This document shows, one piece after another, positions 42,574-52,077 of a stretch of DNA of 64,000 nucleotides (position 1 is the first letter of the stretch; the number at the start of each line of letters is the position of its first letter). Origin of the DNA: Pseudogracilibacillus sp037072025 (GTDB lineage Bacteria; Bacillota; Bacilli; Bacillales; Amphibacillaceae); assembly GCF_037072025.1 (NCBI RefSeq), contig NZ_JAXHDD010000002.1:1-64000 (forward strand), given 5' to 3'. The translations under genes were made by a program, and so were the position numbers. Below the pieces are notes generated by a model. It had not been told where the DNA came from, did no database searches, and saw only the letters and a program-made list of their open reading frames with translations.

Positions 42574-43929
42574 GTGAATGAGCGCATACCTCCGCATAAT
42601 ATTGAAGCAGAACAAGCGGTAATTGGAGCAATATTTTTAGAACCTGATGTTTTTTCAACTGCCTCAGAACGTATCGGTCCTCCTGACTTTTATCGAGCAA
42701 GTCATGAAGTGATTTTTGAGGCGATGTATAAGCTGTTTGAAAAAGGTGAACCAATCGATATCGTAACGGTAACTACATTACTTGCTAATTCGGACAAGCT
42801 TGACATTGCTGGAGGGGTTACGTATTTAACTGATCTTGCCAGTAGTGTACCAACGGCTGCTAATATCGATTACTATAGTAAAATCGTAGAAGAAAAGGCA
42901 CTTTTACGTCGCCTTATTAACACGGCTACTGACATTGTTACAAAAACTTTTTCGAGAGAAGATGAAGTAGAAGAAGTTTTAGATGAAGCTGAAAGAAGTA
43001 TATTGGAAGTTTCAAGTCGAAAAAATGTTAATGCATTTAAACCAATTAAAGATGTTTTAATCGAAGTCTATGACAATATTGAACAATTGCATCATGCAAA
43101 AGATGATGTTACAGGAATCCCAACAGGTTATCGGGATTTGGATCGGATGACGTCTGGATTCCAGCGAAACGATTTAATCATTATTGCGGCAAGACCGTCG
43201 ATGGGTAAGACAGCCTTTGCACTGAATATAGCACAAAACGTAGCGATTAATACGGATGAGAATGTAGCAATTTTTAGTCTAGAAATGGGTGCAGATCAAC
43301 TAGTTTCTCGTATGCTATGTGCGGAAGGAAATATTGATTCACAAAGACTTCGTACTGGAAAATTAGAACAAGAAGACTGGGGAAAGTTAACGATGGCTAT
43401 GGGAAGCTTATCTCATGCAGGAATCTATATTGATGATTCTCCAGGTATTCGGGTAACAGATATTCGTTCAAAATGCCGACGTCTTAAGCAAGAACAAGGC
43501 CTTGGAATGATTATTATCGATTATTTACAACTTATCCAAGGAAGTGAACATTCACGAGATAACAGACAACAAGAGGTATCAGAAATTTCTCGGTCTCTAA
43601 AAGGTTTAGCTAGGGAATTAGAGGTACCACTTATTGCGTTATCACAGCTTTCACGTGGTGTTGAGTCCCGTCAGGATAAACGCCCGATGATGTCTGATTT
43701 ACGTGAATCCGGAAGTATTGAGCAAGACGCTGATATTGTAGGGTTTCTTTATAGAGATGATTATTATGATTCTGAGTCCGAGCAACAAAATATAGAAATC
43801 ATTTTGGCAAAACAACGGAATGGTCCTACTGGGACAGTGGAATTGGCTTTTGTTAAAGAATATAATAAGTTTGTTGACTTAGATTTCCGTTATGGAGACA
43901 GTGAAGTACCCCCACCAATACCTGTATAA
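42574..43929 (+). CDS. dnaB: Replicative DNA helicase DnaB (B. subtilis DnaC)
   Basis: The hexameric helicase of the replication fork. Residues 1-100 form the N-terminal domain (PPHNIEAEQAVIGAIFLEPDVF), and the RecA-like motor has Walker A AARPSMGKTAF near residue 202, Walker B MIIIDYLQLIQG near 310, and RQQEVSEISRSLKGLARELEVPLIALSQLSRGVE. The 451 residues match the family. The start is GTG with AAAGGA 10 bp upstream; the nearer ATGs are out of frame. No intein is present. Confidence 0.96.
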   Translation: MNERIPPHNIEAEQAVIGAIFLEPDVFSTASERIGPPDFYRASHEVIFEAMYKLFEKGEPIDIVTVTTLLANSDKLDIAGGVTYLTDLASSVPTAANIDYYSKIVEEKALLRRLINTATDIVTKTFSREDEVEEVLDEAERSILEVSSRKNVNAFKPIKDVLIEVYDNIEQLHHAKDDVTGIPTGYRDLDRMTSGFQRNDLIIIAARPSMGKTAFALNIAQNVAINTDENVAIFSLEMGADQLVSRMLCAEGNIDSQRLRTGKLEQEDWGKLTMAMGSLSHAGIYIDDSPGIRVTDIRSKCRRLKQEQGLGMIIIDYLQLIQGSEHSRDNRQQEVSEISRSLKGLARELEVPLIALSQLSRGVESRQDKRPMMSDLRESGSIEQDADIVGFLYRDDYYDSESEQQNIEIILAKQRNGPTGTVELAFVKEYNKFVDLDFRYGDSEVPPPIPV

Positions 43930-43977
43930 ACGTATATCTTACGTATAAACTATTTTATTCAAACAACCTAAGCGGCA

Positions 43978-44021
43978 ATTACCGAACATTATACAAAAAA
44001 AAGATGTAAATGTTCGTGATT
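43978..44021. promoter_or_regulatory. Paired PurR boxes upstream of purA
   Basis: ATTACCGAACATT (43978..43990) fits the PurBox consensus AWWWCCGAACWWT fully, and AATGTTCGTGATT (44009..44021) is an inverted second box with two mismatches. The 18-bp gap between them is close to the 16-17 bp of B. subtilis PurR sites. They end 4 bp before the -35 element, so PurR would repress purA when adenine is plentiful. Confidence 0.85.
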
Positions 44022-44024
44022 CAA

Positions 44025-44053
44025 TTGACTTGGTTCGTTTTAATTGGTACACT
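44025..44053 (+). promoter_or_regulatory. Sigma-A promoter of purA
   Basis: TTGACT (44025..44030) and TACACT (44048..44053) with a 17-bp spacer, directly after the PurBoxes. Confidence 0.75.
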
Positions 44054-44110
44054 TACACATGTGATTTAATAATTATTTTACTTAAAAAATAAGTGGAGGT
44101 GCCGGGTACG

Positions 44111-45397
44111 ATGTCCTCAGTAGTTATTGTAGGTACGCAATGGGGTGACGAAGGGAAAGGAAAAATTACTGACTTTTTGTCTCAAAATGCAGAAGTAGTA
44201 GCCCGTTATCAAGGTGGAAATAATGCCGGTCATACGATTGTATTTGACGATGTCACATATAAGTTACATTTAATTCCATCAGGTATTTTCTTCCCGGAAA
44301 AAACTAGTGTATTAGGAAATGGAATGGTAATTGATCCAAAAGCATTTGTAGAAGAAATAAAATATCTACATGATAAAAATATTTCAACAGATAATTTACG
44401 AGTGAGTAACCGTGCTCATGTTATTTTACCATACCATTTAAAATTAGATATCCTTCAAGAAGAAGAAAAGGGTATTCTTAAAATTGGGACAACAAAAAAG
44501 GGAATTGGCCCTGCGTATATGGATAAAGCGGCACGTATTGGAATCCGTATAGCTGATTTATTAGATAAAGAAGTATTCGAGGAAAAACTAGTACAAAATT
44601 TAAAAGAAAAGAATCGTCTATTTGAAAAAGTATATGAAGTTGAACCATTTCGTGTAGAGGATATTTTAGAGGAATATTACGAGTACGGACAACAGATGGC
44701 TAAGTATGTTTGCGACACATCTGTTGTTTTAAATGATGCGCTTGATGAAGGTCGTCGTGTGCTATTTGAAGGTGCACAAGGAGTAATGTTAGATATTGAC
44801 CAAGGGACATATCCATTTGTTACCTCCTCGAACCCAGTTGCTGGTGGTGTAACAATAGGCTCAGGGGTTGGTCCCTCTAAAATTTCGACAGTTGTGGGCG
44901 TTTCTAAAGCATATACAACAAGGGTTGGAGATGGCCCATTTATAACGGAACTTAAAGATGAAATTGGTAATCAAATTCGTGAGGTGGGTAGAGAATATGG
45001 AACGACAACAGGAAGACCTCGCCGGGTTGGCTGGTTTGACAGTGTTGTTGTCCGTCATGCCCGTCGTGTAAGTGGAATCACGGATCTGTCACTTAACTGT
45101 TTAGACGTTCTAACCGGAATTGAAACATTAAAAATTTGCGTTGCGTATAAATATAACGGAAATATTATTGAAGAGTTTCCAGCGAATCTAAACATTCTTT
45201 CTAAATGTGAAGCAGTTTATGAAGAGTTACCGGGCTGGACGGAAGATATTACCGGTGTTAGAAGTCTGCATGAACTACCAGAAAATGCGCGTCATTATTT
45301 AGAGAGAGTCTCTCAATTAACTGAAATTCCACTATCAATTTTTTCAGTTGGCCCTGACCGTACACAAACAAACGTAGTAAGAAGCGTGTATCGATAA
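44111..45397 (+). CDS. purA: Adenylosuccinate synthetase
   Basis: PurA condenses IMP and aspartate with GTP, the first step from IMP to AMP. The 428 residues have the GTP-binding start VVIVGTQWGDEGKGKITD with the catalytic Asp and GGNNAGHT histidine, KGIGPAYMDKAARIGIR, and the GTTTGRPRRVGWFD substrate loop near residue 300. GGAGGTG precedes the ATG at 44111; an earlier GTG at 44093 lies inside the ribosome site. Transcribed alone from its own PurR-controlled promoter. Confidence 0.97.
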   Translation: MSSVVIVGTQWGDEGKGKITDFLSQNAEVVARYQGGNNAGHTIVFDDVTYKLHLIPSGIFFPEKTSVLGNGMVIDPKAFVEEIKYLHDKNISTDNLRVSNRAHVILPYHLKLDILQEEEKGILKIGTTKKGIGPAYMDKAARIGIRIADLLDKEVFEEKLVQNLKEKNRLFEKVYEVEPFRVEDILEEYYEYGQQMAKYVCDTSVVLNDALDEGRRVLFEGAQGVMLDIDQGTYPFVTSSNPVAGGVTIGSGVGPSKISTVVGVSKAYTTRVGDGPFITELKDEIGNQIREVGREYGTTTGRPRRVGWFDSVVVRHARRVSGITDLSLNCLDVLTGIETLKICVAYKYNGNIIEEFPANLNILSKCEAVYEELPGWTEDITGVRSLHELPENARHYLERVSQLTEIPLSIFSVGPDRTQTNVVRSVYR

Positions 45398-45430
45398 AAC
45401 AAATGCGTTTTAGTTTTATTGACAGATAAG

Positions 45431-45475
45431 AGACCATGGTGGCTCGCCTTGAGCGAGCCACCATCTGTCATTTTT
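45431..45475. terminator. Strong hairpin, probable bidirectional terminator
   Basis: ATGGTGGCTCGC and GCGAGCCACCAT form a 12-bp perfect stem with a 5-base loop, followed by a T run on the plus strand. It ends purA. Confidence 0.85.
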
Positions 45476-45489
45476 ATACAAAAGTATAA

Positions 45490-45698
45490 CACTTTTTTGA
45501 CTTGCATACGTGCATCTTTAGTTCTCACAATAAAGGCATGGTGATAAGACAATTTTTCTAATGGAATGGCAAAAACGGATCTATATGCAATCCGGAATTC
45601 ATTCTTCCCGTTCAAAATAACAGTTTACTGTTTCTGTCATTCCAGAACCAATAAGCCAAAATCCATCGTCATTTTCTTTGAGGGTTTTAAAACAGGAA
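45490..45698 (-). pseudogene. Possible frameshifted relic behind appC
   Basis: On the minus strand the first segment reads DDGFWLIGSGMTETVNCYFEREE and then stops. After a frame change it continues FRIAYRSVFAIPLEKLSYHHAF and KVLYFCIK. Both pieces have protein-like composition, and no start codon with a ribosome site is seen. I do not recognise the family. It could equally be chance open frame in an untranslated region. Confidence 0.25.
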
Positions 45699-46616
45699 TT
45701 ACTTCGTTGTTTTTGGGTCAAATGCATCTTTTAACCCTTCACCGACAAAATTGATCGACAAGATGGTTAATGTGATACAGACTGCAGGTGGTACCCAAAT
45801 CCATAATTTATTCTTTAATACATCGGTTTGCCTTGCTTCCATTAACATATTGCCCCAGCTGGGAATATCCGGTGGTACGCCGACCCCAATGAAGCTCAAG
45901 CCCGCCTCAGCTACGATGTATATTGCAAGCACTAAGGTTGCTTGGACGATAATAACTGTTAATACATTTGGGATTAAGTGGCGGGAAATAATTTTGGTAG
46001 GTTTTGTCCCGATGGATTGTGCCGCAAGAATATATTCATTTTCTTTCTCGGATAAAATCTTACTTCTAACAATCCGAGCTACACTACCCCAACCAAGTAA
46101 ACTAAAGACGATAATCAAACTCCACATGCCGGTTACCCGTTCATAGCCAAGCATAATGGCATTTAATACGATAATAAACACCATAAATGGTATCGTTAAA
46201 ATAAAATCAGTGAACCGCATGATTAAATTATCTACCAGCCCGCCGAAATATCCAGATAATGCTCCAATAATTGAACCGATTATCGTAACGGCAAACATGG
46301 ATACAATTCCTATTGTAAGGGATACTTTACCACCATGGATCGTACGTAATAATACGTCACGGCCATTCCGATCAGTACCTAGATAATGCTCTTTAGATGG
46401 TTCCATATTTGCCTGATCAGTATGGATTCTTGTAACATCTTCTGTCCAAATATATGGCGTTAAAAATGAAATAGCGGCAATCAAGATGAGAAATCCGAGA
46501 CTAACCATTGCTATTTTATTTTTAATAAATTTCTTACGGGCAATTACCCATGTCGAATCAAATTTCTCTTGTTTAATCTCTACTGGTTCTGGCCCAAATT
46601 CCATTTCGGGTTTCAT
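45699..46616 (-). CDS. appC: Oligopeptide ABC transporter permease AppC/OppC
   Basis: The second membrane subunit of the oligopeptide importer. The 305 residues have a cytosolic N-terminal stretch (to about 30), six membrane segments and the EAA-type loop AAQSIGTKPTKIISRHLIPNV near residue 195, which docks on the ATPases. GTDRNGRDVLLRTIHGGKVSL is typical of OppC/DppC. GGGGG precedes the ATG. Last gene of the operon, 13 bp after appB. Confidence 0.93.
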   Translation of the reverse strand: MKPEMEFGPEPVEIKQEKFDSTWVIARKKFIKNKIAMVSLGFLILIAAISFLTPYIWTEDVTRIHTDQANMEPSKEHYLGTDRNGRDVLLRTIHGGKVSLTIGIVSMFAVTIIGSIIGALSGYFGGLVDNLIMRFTDFILTIPFMVFIIVLNAIMLGYERVTGMWSLIIVFSLLGWGSVARIVRSKILSEKENEYILAAQSIGTKPTKIISRHLIPNVLTVIIVQATLVLAIYIVAEAGLSFIGVGVPPDIPSWGNMLMEARQTDVLKNKLWIWVPPAVCITLTILSINFVGEGLKDAFDPKTTK

Positions 46617-46629
46617 TATAATTTACCCC

Positions 46630-47592
46630 CTAATAACGTATTCTTGGATCTACCACACCATAAAGTATATCGGCAACAAGATTACCCAAAAGTGTTAATA
46701 GTGAGAAGATCATTGTTAAACTCATAATAATTGGATAATCTCTTGAATCAACAGAATCGATGAATAACATTCCGATACCTGGGTAGGTAAATATTGTCTC
46801 GGTAATAATTGCCCCTCCGATTAAAGTGGCAAGATCAAATCCGAAAAACGTTATGAGCGGAATAATGGAATTTCGCAAAATATGTTTATTATAAATATTT
46901 GCTTCGCTTGTCCCTCTTGCTCTTGCACTTCTTACATAATCCATACGACTATTCTGGATAATGTCATTTCGTAAAAATTGTGTATAAGATGCAGTTGATA
47001 ATAGTCCCAAGGTTAAAGCCGGGAGAATAACATGATAAAAACGACTACTCCAAAACTCCCATGTACCATGCTCCAAACCAGGTTTAATGGATCCGTTGGA
47101 TGGTAGCCAGCCTAATTTAAAAGCGAAAAAGTAAATCGAGACAATGGCCACAATATATTGTGGAATTGCCAGCCCTCCATAGTTAAAGACAGCTATCGCA
47201 TTATCCCCGATTGTATAAGGTTTCCTGCCAGCATACATCCCCATCATAAATGCTAAAATATAGGTAATGACGAGTGCACATACCGCGAGAAATATCGTAT
47301 TGGGCAGTTTATCCTTGATGACTTCTACTGCAGGTTTTTTATATTTCGTTGATTTCCCAAAATCACCTTTCACAAAGCTACTAACCCATCTAGTATACTG
47401 TTGTGGTAATGGATCATTATATCCGAGCTTTTCTCTCATTTCTTCAATGTATTCTGGTTTGGTATTATTAGGATCAATCTCACCTGTAAACGGATCACCG
47501 GGCATCATTTTTGCGAGCACAAAAACAACAACAGAGACAAGGATTAAAATTGGAATCATCGATACAATTCGCCGAAGTGAATAAGTGATCAT
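46630..47592 (-). CDS. appB: Oligopeptide ABC transporter permease AppB/OppB
   Basis: The first membrane subunit. The 320 residues begin with a membrane helix (residues 9-29, RRIVSMIPILILVSVVVF), followed by an extracellular loop with MPGDPFTGEIDPN and DPLPQQYTRWVSSFVKGDFGKS. The EAA loop is RARGTSEANIYNKHILRNSIIP near residue 230. This pattern is diagnostic of the OppB/DppB family. AAGGAG lies 11 bp before the ATG. Confidence 0.94.
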   Translation of the reverse strand: MITYSLRRIVSMIPILILVSVVVFVLAKMMPGDPFTGEIDPNNTKPEYIEEMREKLGYNDPLPQQYTRWVSSFVKGDFGKSTKYKKPAVEVIKDKLPNTIFLAVCALVITYILAFMMGMYAGRKPYTIGDNAIAVFNYGGLAIPQYIVAIVSIYFFAFKLGWLPSNGSIKPGLEHGTWEFWSSRFYHVILPALTLGLLSTASYTQFLRNDIIQNSRMDYVRSARARGTSEANIYNKHILRNSIIPLITFFGFDLATLIGGAIITETIFTYPGIGMLFIDSVDSRDYPIIMSLTMIFSLLTLLGNLVADILYGVVDPRIRY

Positions 47593-47710
47593 CTGTAGGA
47601 CTCCTTATCTTCAAAATGTATATGCCATGAAGTGGGAGATAGGGAAGTATGTTCCTTTTCCTATCTCCTTACCATTATTTGTTGTCATTGCTAGAACAAT
47701 GACATTATCA

Positions 47711-49444
47711 TCAGTCCGTTACATACCATTCATGATAATGACGAAATCTGGTTGCATCAATTGTATAACCTTGAACACGATCATTGATGCCGTACAGATC
47801 TAAATTCTCCCATAAAGGAAGTGCTGGTAATTCTTCGTTAAATAATTTTTGCCATTCAACATAAACATCACGGCGGTAGTCTTCTTCAAAGGCGGCTTCA
47901 CTCAGGCCATCTTTTAGTAATGCATCTGATTCTTCATTGACCCAGCGGCCAAAGTTATATTCTTCTTTACTGCCCCATAAGCCAGTTGGATCCGGATCCG
48001 AGCCAACTAACCATGAACCGAAGAATGTTTCCAATGCTTCATCATCATTGTCTTTCATGTCGTTATATGTGTTAAATTCGATTAACTGTCCCGTTGCAAG
48101 CTCTGTTTTAATACCGACATCTTCCCAGTTTTGCATGATTGCTTGGGATCGACCTTCAAATGCTGCCGGACCGGCATAGTGACCAAATTTAACGACGAAT
48201 TCATTCCCGTCCGGATCTTCTCTAAAGCCATCACCATCTATATCTTTATAGCCAGCTTCATCAAGCAGGTCTTCCGCTTTTTCTGGATTGTAATCATATT
48301 GCGTTAACTCGGATTCATCTGCAGAAATCCAGTGTACCGATGGAATTGGTGTATTTACAATCGTTGCTTTTCCGTTTAAATAGTTGTTAACAAGGGATTC
48401 TCTGTCCAGGGCATAGAACATTGCTTGACGCAGACGTTTGTCGGAAAATTTATCATAATCGGCAACTGCTGTTTGGTTTTCCTTATCCCAATGACCGAAA
48501 CGGAAAGCAACGTAAGAGTAGCCTAACCCTTCCTGTTCAACAATGCTGATGTTATCTGCATTCTCCAATTCATCTACATCATCGGGGCGAATTTCCATTA
48601 CATCAACTTCCCCGTTTTGTAACGCTCCTAATGTAAGGGATGGGTCAATGACTTTAAGTAAAATTTCATCTAATTTTGGTGTGCCTTGCCAATAATCATC
48701 ATGGCGTTCCAAACTGATGTATTCACCAGGCTGGATCTCTTTCACTTTAAACGGCCCAATACCAACCGGGTGTTCACGAATTTCCGGCGCTGAATCCATT
48801 TCTCCAACCGGAATGTCTTCTAATTCCTTTTTAGGCATAACGCCAGACCATAAATTTTCTAAGTTATTAATTTTCTTTTCCTTGAATGTGATCGTTGCAT
48901 GGTAATCATCTTCCAATTCAAAGCCGGAAATCGAATCGGCATCACCACTATTATACTCATCGACACCCTCAATGTCTTGGACATACGAATAGCGATCACC
49001 TTCATAATCTGGATGTGCCAGCACTTCAAGCGCAAACTGCCAGTCTTCCATCGTCAGTTCCTCGCCATTATGCCATTTTACCCCTTCTTGAATCGTAAAA
49101 TGGAACACTTTATTATCTTCTGTTTCCCAGTCAGCAATACCAGGAATATATTCTAATTCTTCATTTGTAGTCCATAGATCTTCATGGATAAATTCGTTTA
49201 CTTGTGAATCATAGGCACTTGCTGAAAATCCATCCATCAGCAATCCTTCAGGCTCTTGATCAAGGGCGAACGTTATTGAACCGCCTTCTTGTGCATCCCC
49301 AGCATCCTTAGCATCTTCATCAGCGGCGTCGTTCTCGGTTTTGTCCTCATCTGTCGACGCATCATCATTACTACCGCTACAGGCAACAAGTACAAGTGAC
49401 AATGAAAATATTACTGCTAAAAGCAATAAGAGTTTTTTCTTCAC
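47711..49444 (-). CDS. appA: Oligopeptide-binding lipoprotein AppA/OppA
   Basis: The extracytoplasmic binding protein that delivers peptides to the permease. It begins with a lipoprotein signal peptide (KKKLLLLLAVIFSLSLVLVAC) and Cys at about residue 22, followed by an acidic Asp/Glu-rich linker. The body of about 520 residues fits SBP family 5 (GGSITFALDQEP, FTIQEGVKWHNGEELTMEDW, LRQAMFYALDRESLVNNY). The very high Asp+Glu content suits a salt-tolerant organism. I set the start at GTG 49444 with AAGGGGGAAG upstream; an ATG at 49477 lies within a MITE-like element and has no ribosome site. Confidence 0.93.
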   Translation of the reverse strand: MKKKLLLLLAVIFSLSLVLVACSGSNDDASTDEDKTENDAADEDAKDAGDAQEGGSITFALDQEPEGLLMDGFSASAYDSQVNEFIHEDLWTTNEELEYIPGIADWETEDNKVFHFTIQEGVKWHNGEELTMEDWQFALEVLAHPDYEGDRYSYVQDIEGVDEYNSGDADSISGFELEDDYHATITFKEKKINNLENLWSGVMPKKELEDIPVGEMDSAPEIREHPVGIGPFKVKEIQPGEYISLERHDDYWQGTPKLDEILLKVIDPSLTLGALQNGEVDVMEIRPDDVDELENADNISIVEQEGLGYSYVAFRFGHWDKENQTAVADYDKFSDKRLRQAMFYALDRESLVNNYLNGKATIVNTPIPSVHWISADESELTQYDYNPEKAEDLLDEAGYKDIDGDGFREDPDGNEFVVKFGHYAGPAAFEGRSQAIMQNWEDVGIKTELATGQLIEFNTYNDMKDNDDEALETFFGSWLVGSDPDPTGLWGSKEEYNFGRWVNEESDALLKDGLSEAAFEEDYRRDVYVEWQKLFNEELPALPLWENLDLYGINDRVQGYTIDATRFRHYHEWYVTD

Positions 49445-49463
49445 TCTGCTTCCCCCTTCTTTT

Positions 49464-49524
49464 AAGTGCGTGTTCAAAAAGGACCAAGGTCGACTGAAGT
49501 TGCAACTTTTTGAACATGCACTTT
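49464..49524. mobile_element. MITE-like element B, copy 3 (internal deletion)
   Basis: AAGTGCGTGTTCAAAAAG and CTTTTTGAACATGCACTTT form nearly perfect 18-bp inverted ends, with only about 25 bp between them. A GGACCAAG fragment of the family's body remains. It lies in the 88-bp appF-appA gap and, as RNA, would fold into one long hairpin directly upstream of the appA ribosome site. Confidence 0.8.
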
Positions 49525-49532
49525 ACTAAAAT

Positions 49533-50555
49533 TTAATCATTTCCATGTAAATGGCAGGCTACAAATCGATTTGTCCTCACCTCCTTAAATGGTGGAACAA
49601 TCTGTTTACATTTGTCCATCACAAATGGACATCTTGTATGGAACACACATCCTGATGGTGGATCTACAGGGTTTGGCACGTCTCCTGATAAGATAATGCG
49701 TTCTCGCTTTTTGATCGGATTGGGATTGGGAATTGCCGAAACTAGTGCTTGGGTGTATGGATGTAACGGTTCTTCATACATCGCTAGCTTATCCGCTACT
49801 TCGACAATATGTCCTAAATACATGACCCCGATCCGGTCGCTCATATGTTTTACAACACTGAGATCATGGGCAATAAACAAATAAGTCAAATCGAATTCAT
49901 GCTGTAACTTCTTTAATAGATTAACAACCTGTGCTTGAATGGACACATCAAGTGCACTGACAGGTTCATCGGCAACAATTAATTTTGGATTTAGAGCCAG
50001 GGCACGGGCAATCCCAATTCTCTGCCTTTGTCCACCAGAGAATTCATGTGGATATTTATAATAATCCTCACGACGTAGACCGACTTTTTCCAATAGGTCC
50101 TGGGTTTCTTTCTGTAATTGTTTATGAGTCTTACGAGAAAAATTCCGCTTTGGTTCATCCACAATATGACCAACCATCATCTTGGAGTTGAGGGATGCAA
50201 CCGGATCCTGAAAAACCATCTGCATATTTTGTCTGATCTGTCTCAGCTTACTCCCCTTAAAAGAAGAAATATCCTGTCCATCAAATCGGATTTGACCTGA
50301 AGTGAGGTCGGTCAATCTCATGATAAGTCTTCCGGTAGTGGTTTTACCGCACCCTGATTCACCAACAAGTCCGAACGTTTCCCCTTTTCTTAACGTCAAT
50401 GAAACATTATCGACCGCTTTAACGTGGCTGACAGTTCGTTTAATAAACCCAGCTCTAATCGGGAAATACTTTTTTACATTTTTTAATTCTAATAAAATAT
50501 CTTCATCATATGTATTTGCTGATACAGTTGTTAGTTGTGTATCCGTTTCCGCCAT
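49533..50555 (-). CDS. appF: Oligopeptide ABC transporter ATPase AppF/OppF
   Basis: One of two ATPases of the importer. The 340 residues show Walker A GESGCGKTT near residue 67, Q-loop MVFQDPVASLN, signature FSGGQRQRIGIARAL, Walker B LIVADEPVSALD, and the C-terminal OppF/DppF domain with the cysteines of VFHTRCPFVMDKCKQ that bind an iron-sulfur cluster in relatives. Its start overlaps the end of appD (TAAATG). Confidence 0.94.
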   Translation of the reverse strand: MAETDTQLTTVSANTYDEDILLELKNVKKYFPIRAGFIKRTVSHVKAVDNVSLTLRKGETFGLVGESGCGKTTTGRLIMRLTDLTSGQIRFDGQDISSFKGSKLRQIRQNMQMVFQDPVASLNSKMMVGHIVDEPKRNFSRKTHKQLQKETQDLLEKVGLRREDYYKYPHEFSGGQRQRIGIARALALNPKLIVADEPVSALDVSIQAQVVNLLKKLQHEFDLTYLFIAHDLSVVKHMSDRIGVMYLGHIVEVADKLAMYEEPLHPYTQALVSAIPNPNPIKKRERIILSGDVPNPVDPPSGCVFHTRCPFVMDKCKQIVPPFKEVRTNRFVACHLHGND

Positions 50556-51578
50556 TTATTTAACCTCCTCCGGTTGTACCCTGTCTTTTGGATAACATGC
50601 TTCATGCAACAGACAGCGGGCATAATGATTATCATCCACTTGGGCAAGTTGAGGTGAAATATGGGCGCAATCAGAGAAAGCCTTCATACAGCGATCGGCA
50701 AAACGACAGCCTATTTTGGGCATCTTTTCAATAGATGGTACGACTCCTTTAATGGTTAAAAGCATTTCTTCATCATGATCCAAATGTGGAACACTGCCTA
50801 ACAGTGCTTCTGTATACGGATGTTTAACATTTTGGAACAATTCTTTTACAGTAGCACTCTCCACAATTTGTCCAGCATACATAACGACCACTCTTTCCGC
50901 CATTTCCGCAACAACCCCTAAATCGTGGGTAACGAGCATGATGGACATTCCGTGTTCATGATGGATTTGTCTTAATAGTTCAAGTATTTGTGCTTGAATG
51001 GTTACATCTAATGCCGTTGTCGGTTCATCCGCTATTAACAGCTTTGGATTCAAGGCTATCGCTATGGCAATCATGACACGTTGCCGCATGCCGCCTGATA
51101 ACTGATGGGGATAGTCATCAACAATCGATTCCGGCCTTGATATACCAACCTGTGTCAAAAGGCTAATCGCTTTTTCACGTGCTTCTTTTTTGGATAAGTT
51201 TGTGTGGTTTTTAAAAACTTCAGTTAGGTGAAAGCCAATAGTGAATACAGGATTTAGTGCGGTCATTGGCTCCTGGAAAATCATCGAGATTTCTTTTCCA
51301 CGAATTTTATTCATTTCGTCAGTTGTTTTATTTACTAAGTTCTCTCCTGCAAAAATGATCTCCCCTTCGGAAATTTCAGCGATCAATTTCGGTAAAAGCT
51401 GCATGATTGATAAGGAAAGGACACTTTTTCCGCAACCTGATTCTCCAACAATACAAATAATTTCTCCTTCGTTTACAGTGAGGTTAATATCTGATATTGC
51501 ATGATGTAATTGCTCATTTATATAAAATCCGGTATGTAAACGCTTTATTTTTAGTAAGGGTTGTTTTTGTTTGGGCAT
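50556..51578 (-). CDS. appD: Oligopeptide ABC transporter ATPase AppD/OppD
   Basis: The partner ATPase and first gene of the operon. It has Walker A GESGCGKS near residue 47, signature LSGGMRQRVMIAIAI, Walker B LLIADEPTTALD, and a C-terminal oligopeptide-transport domain with CRFADRCMKAFSDC cysteines. The ATG at 51578 with GGAAGG is chosen; an ATG at 51617 lacks a ribosome site. The gene order D-F-A-B-C is that of the B. subtilis app operon rather than opp, hence the names, which are by order and family only. Confidence 0.93.
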   Translation of the reverse strand: MPKQKQPLLKIKRLHTGFYINEQLHHAISDINLTVNEGEIICIVGESGCGKSVLSLSIMQLLPKLIAEISEGEIIFAGENLVNKTTDEMNKIRGKEISMIFQEPMTALNPVFTIGFHLTEVFKNHTNLSKKEAREKAISLLTQVGISRPESIVDDYPHQLSGGMRQRVMIAIAIALNPKLLIADEPTTALDVTIQAQILELLRQIHHEHGMSIMLVTHDLGVVAEMAERVVVMYAGQIVESATVKELFQNVKHPYTEALLGSVPHLDHDEEMLLTIKGVVPSIEKMPKIGCRFADRCMKAFSDCAHISPQLAQVDDNHYARCLLHEACYPKDRVQPEEVK

Positions 51579-51619
51579 ATAAACCTTCCTTCCCTTGACA
51601 ATTGTACCTATTGACATTT

Positions 51620-52077
51620 ATGTATTAAAAATATTGATACTTTTTCATAAATAAGCATAGATGTTTGTTTAAATTATAAAAAAATGAATAATAGAAAATT
51701 GTGGTGTGTATAGAGGTGCAGCGCTGATGTCGCTTTTTCAAAATAAGAAAGTATAAAACGTTGGCATAAAACCGTTTTTTACATGAACAGCCATGTCTAG
51801 CTCCAGTACCTACCCCTCGAGATCTGAAGTCAATCTTTTCTGTGGAAAAGAACGCCACGCTAAAGATTGTCTTAAGCTATGCCTTAAGGTAAGCAAGGCG
51901 CTTTGCGTTTTACTAACGCCGAACAATGAATAACCACTCATTTCCACGCGTTCTTAAAATGATCTTCATCTTCATTGTCGTTACATGCTTGAAAATCTAT
52001 GAGTATATTGTAATATATTAATAAAGTAGGAGTTTTATGAATTATAAAGGATCTATATGTAACCTAAATTCCGGGAA
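51620..52077. repeat. Gene-free stretch with a Bacillaceae-type intergenic repeat
   Basis: ATGTCTAGCTCCAGTACC with CCCCTCGAG at about 51792..51820 and AAGGCGCTTTGCG at about 51895..51908 match the start and end of a dispersed repeat often seen between genes in Bacillaceae (GTCTAGCTCCAGCGCC ... AAGCGCTTTGCG). I see no gene. The appD promoter should also lie in this stretch. Confidence 0.5.

Noticed and set aside
48895..49156. Plus-strand frames opposite appA
   Set aside because: Overlapping antisense frames in a gene rich in GAT/GAA codons; no signals of translation.
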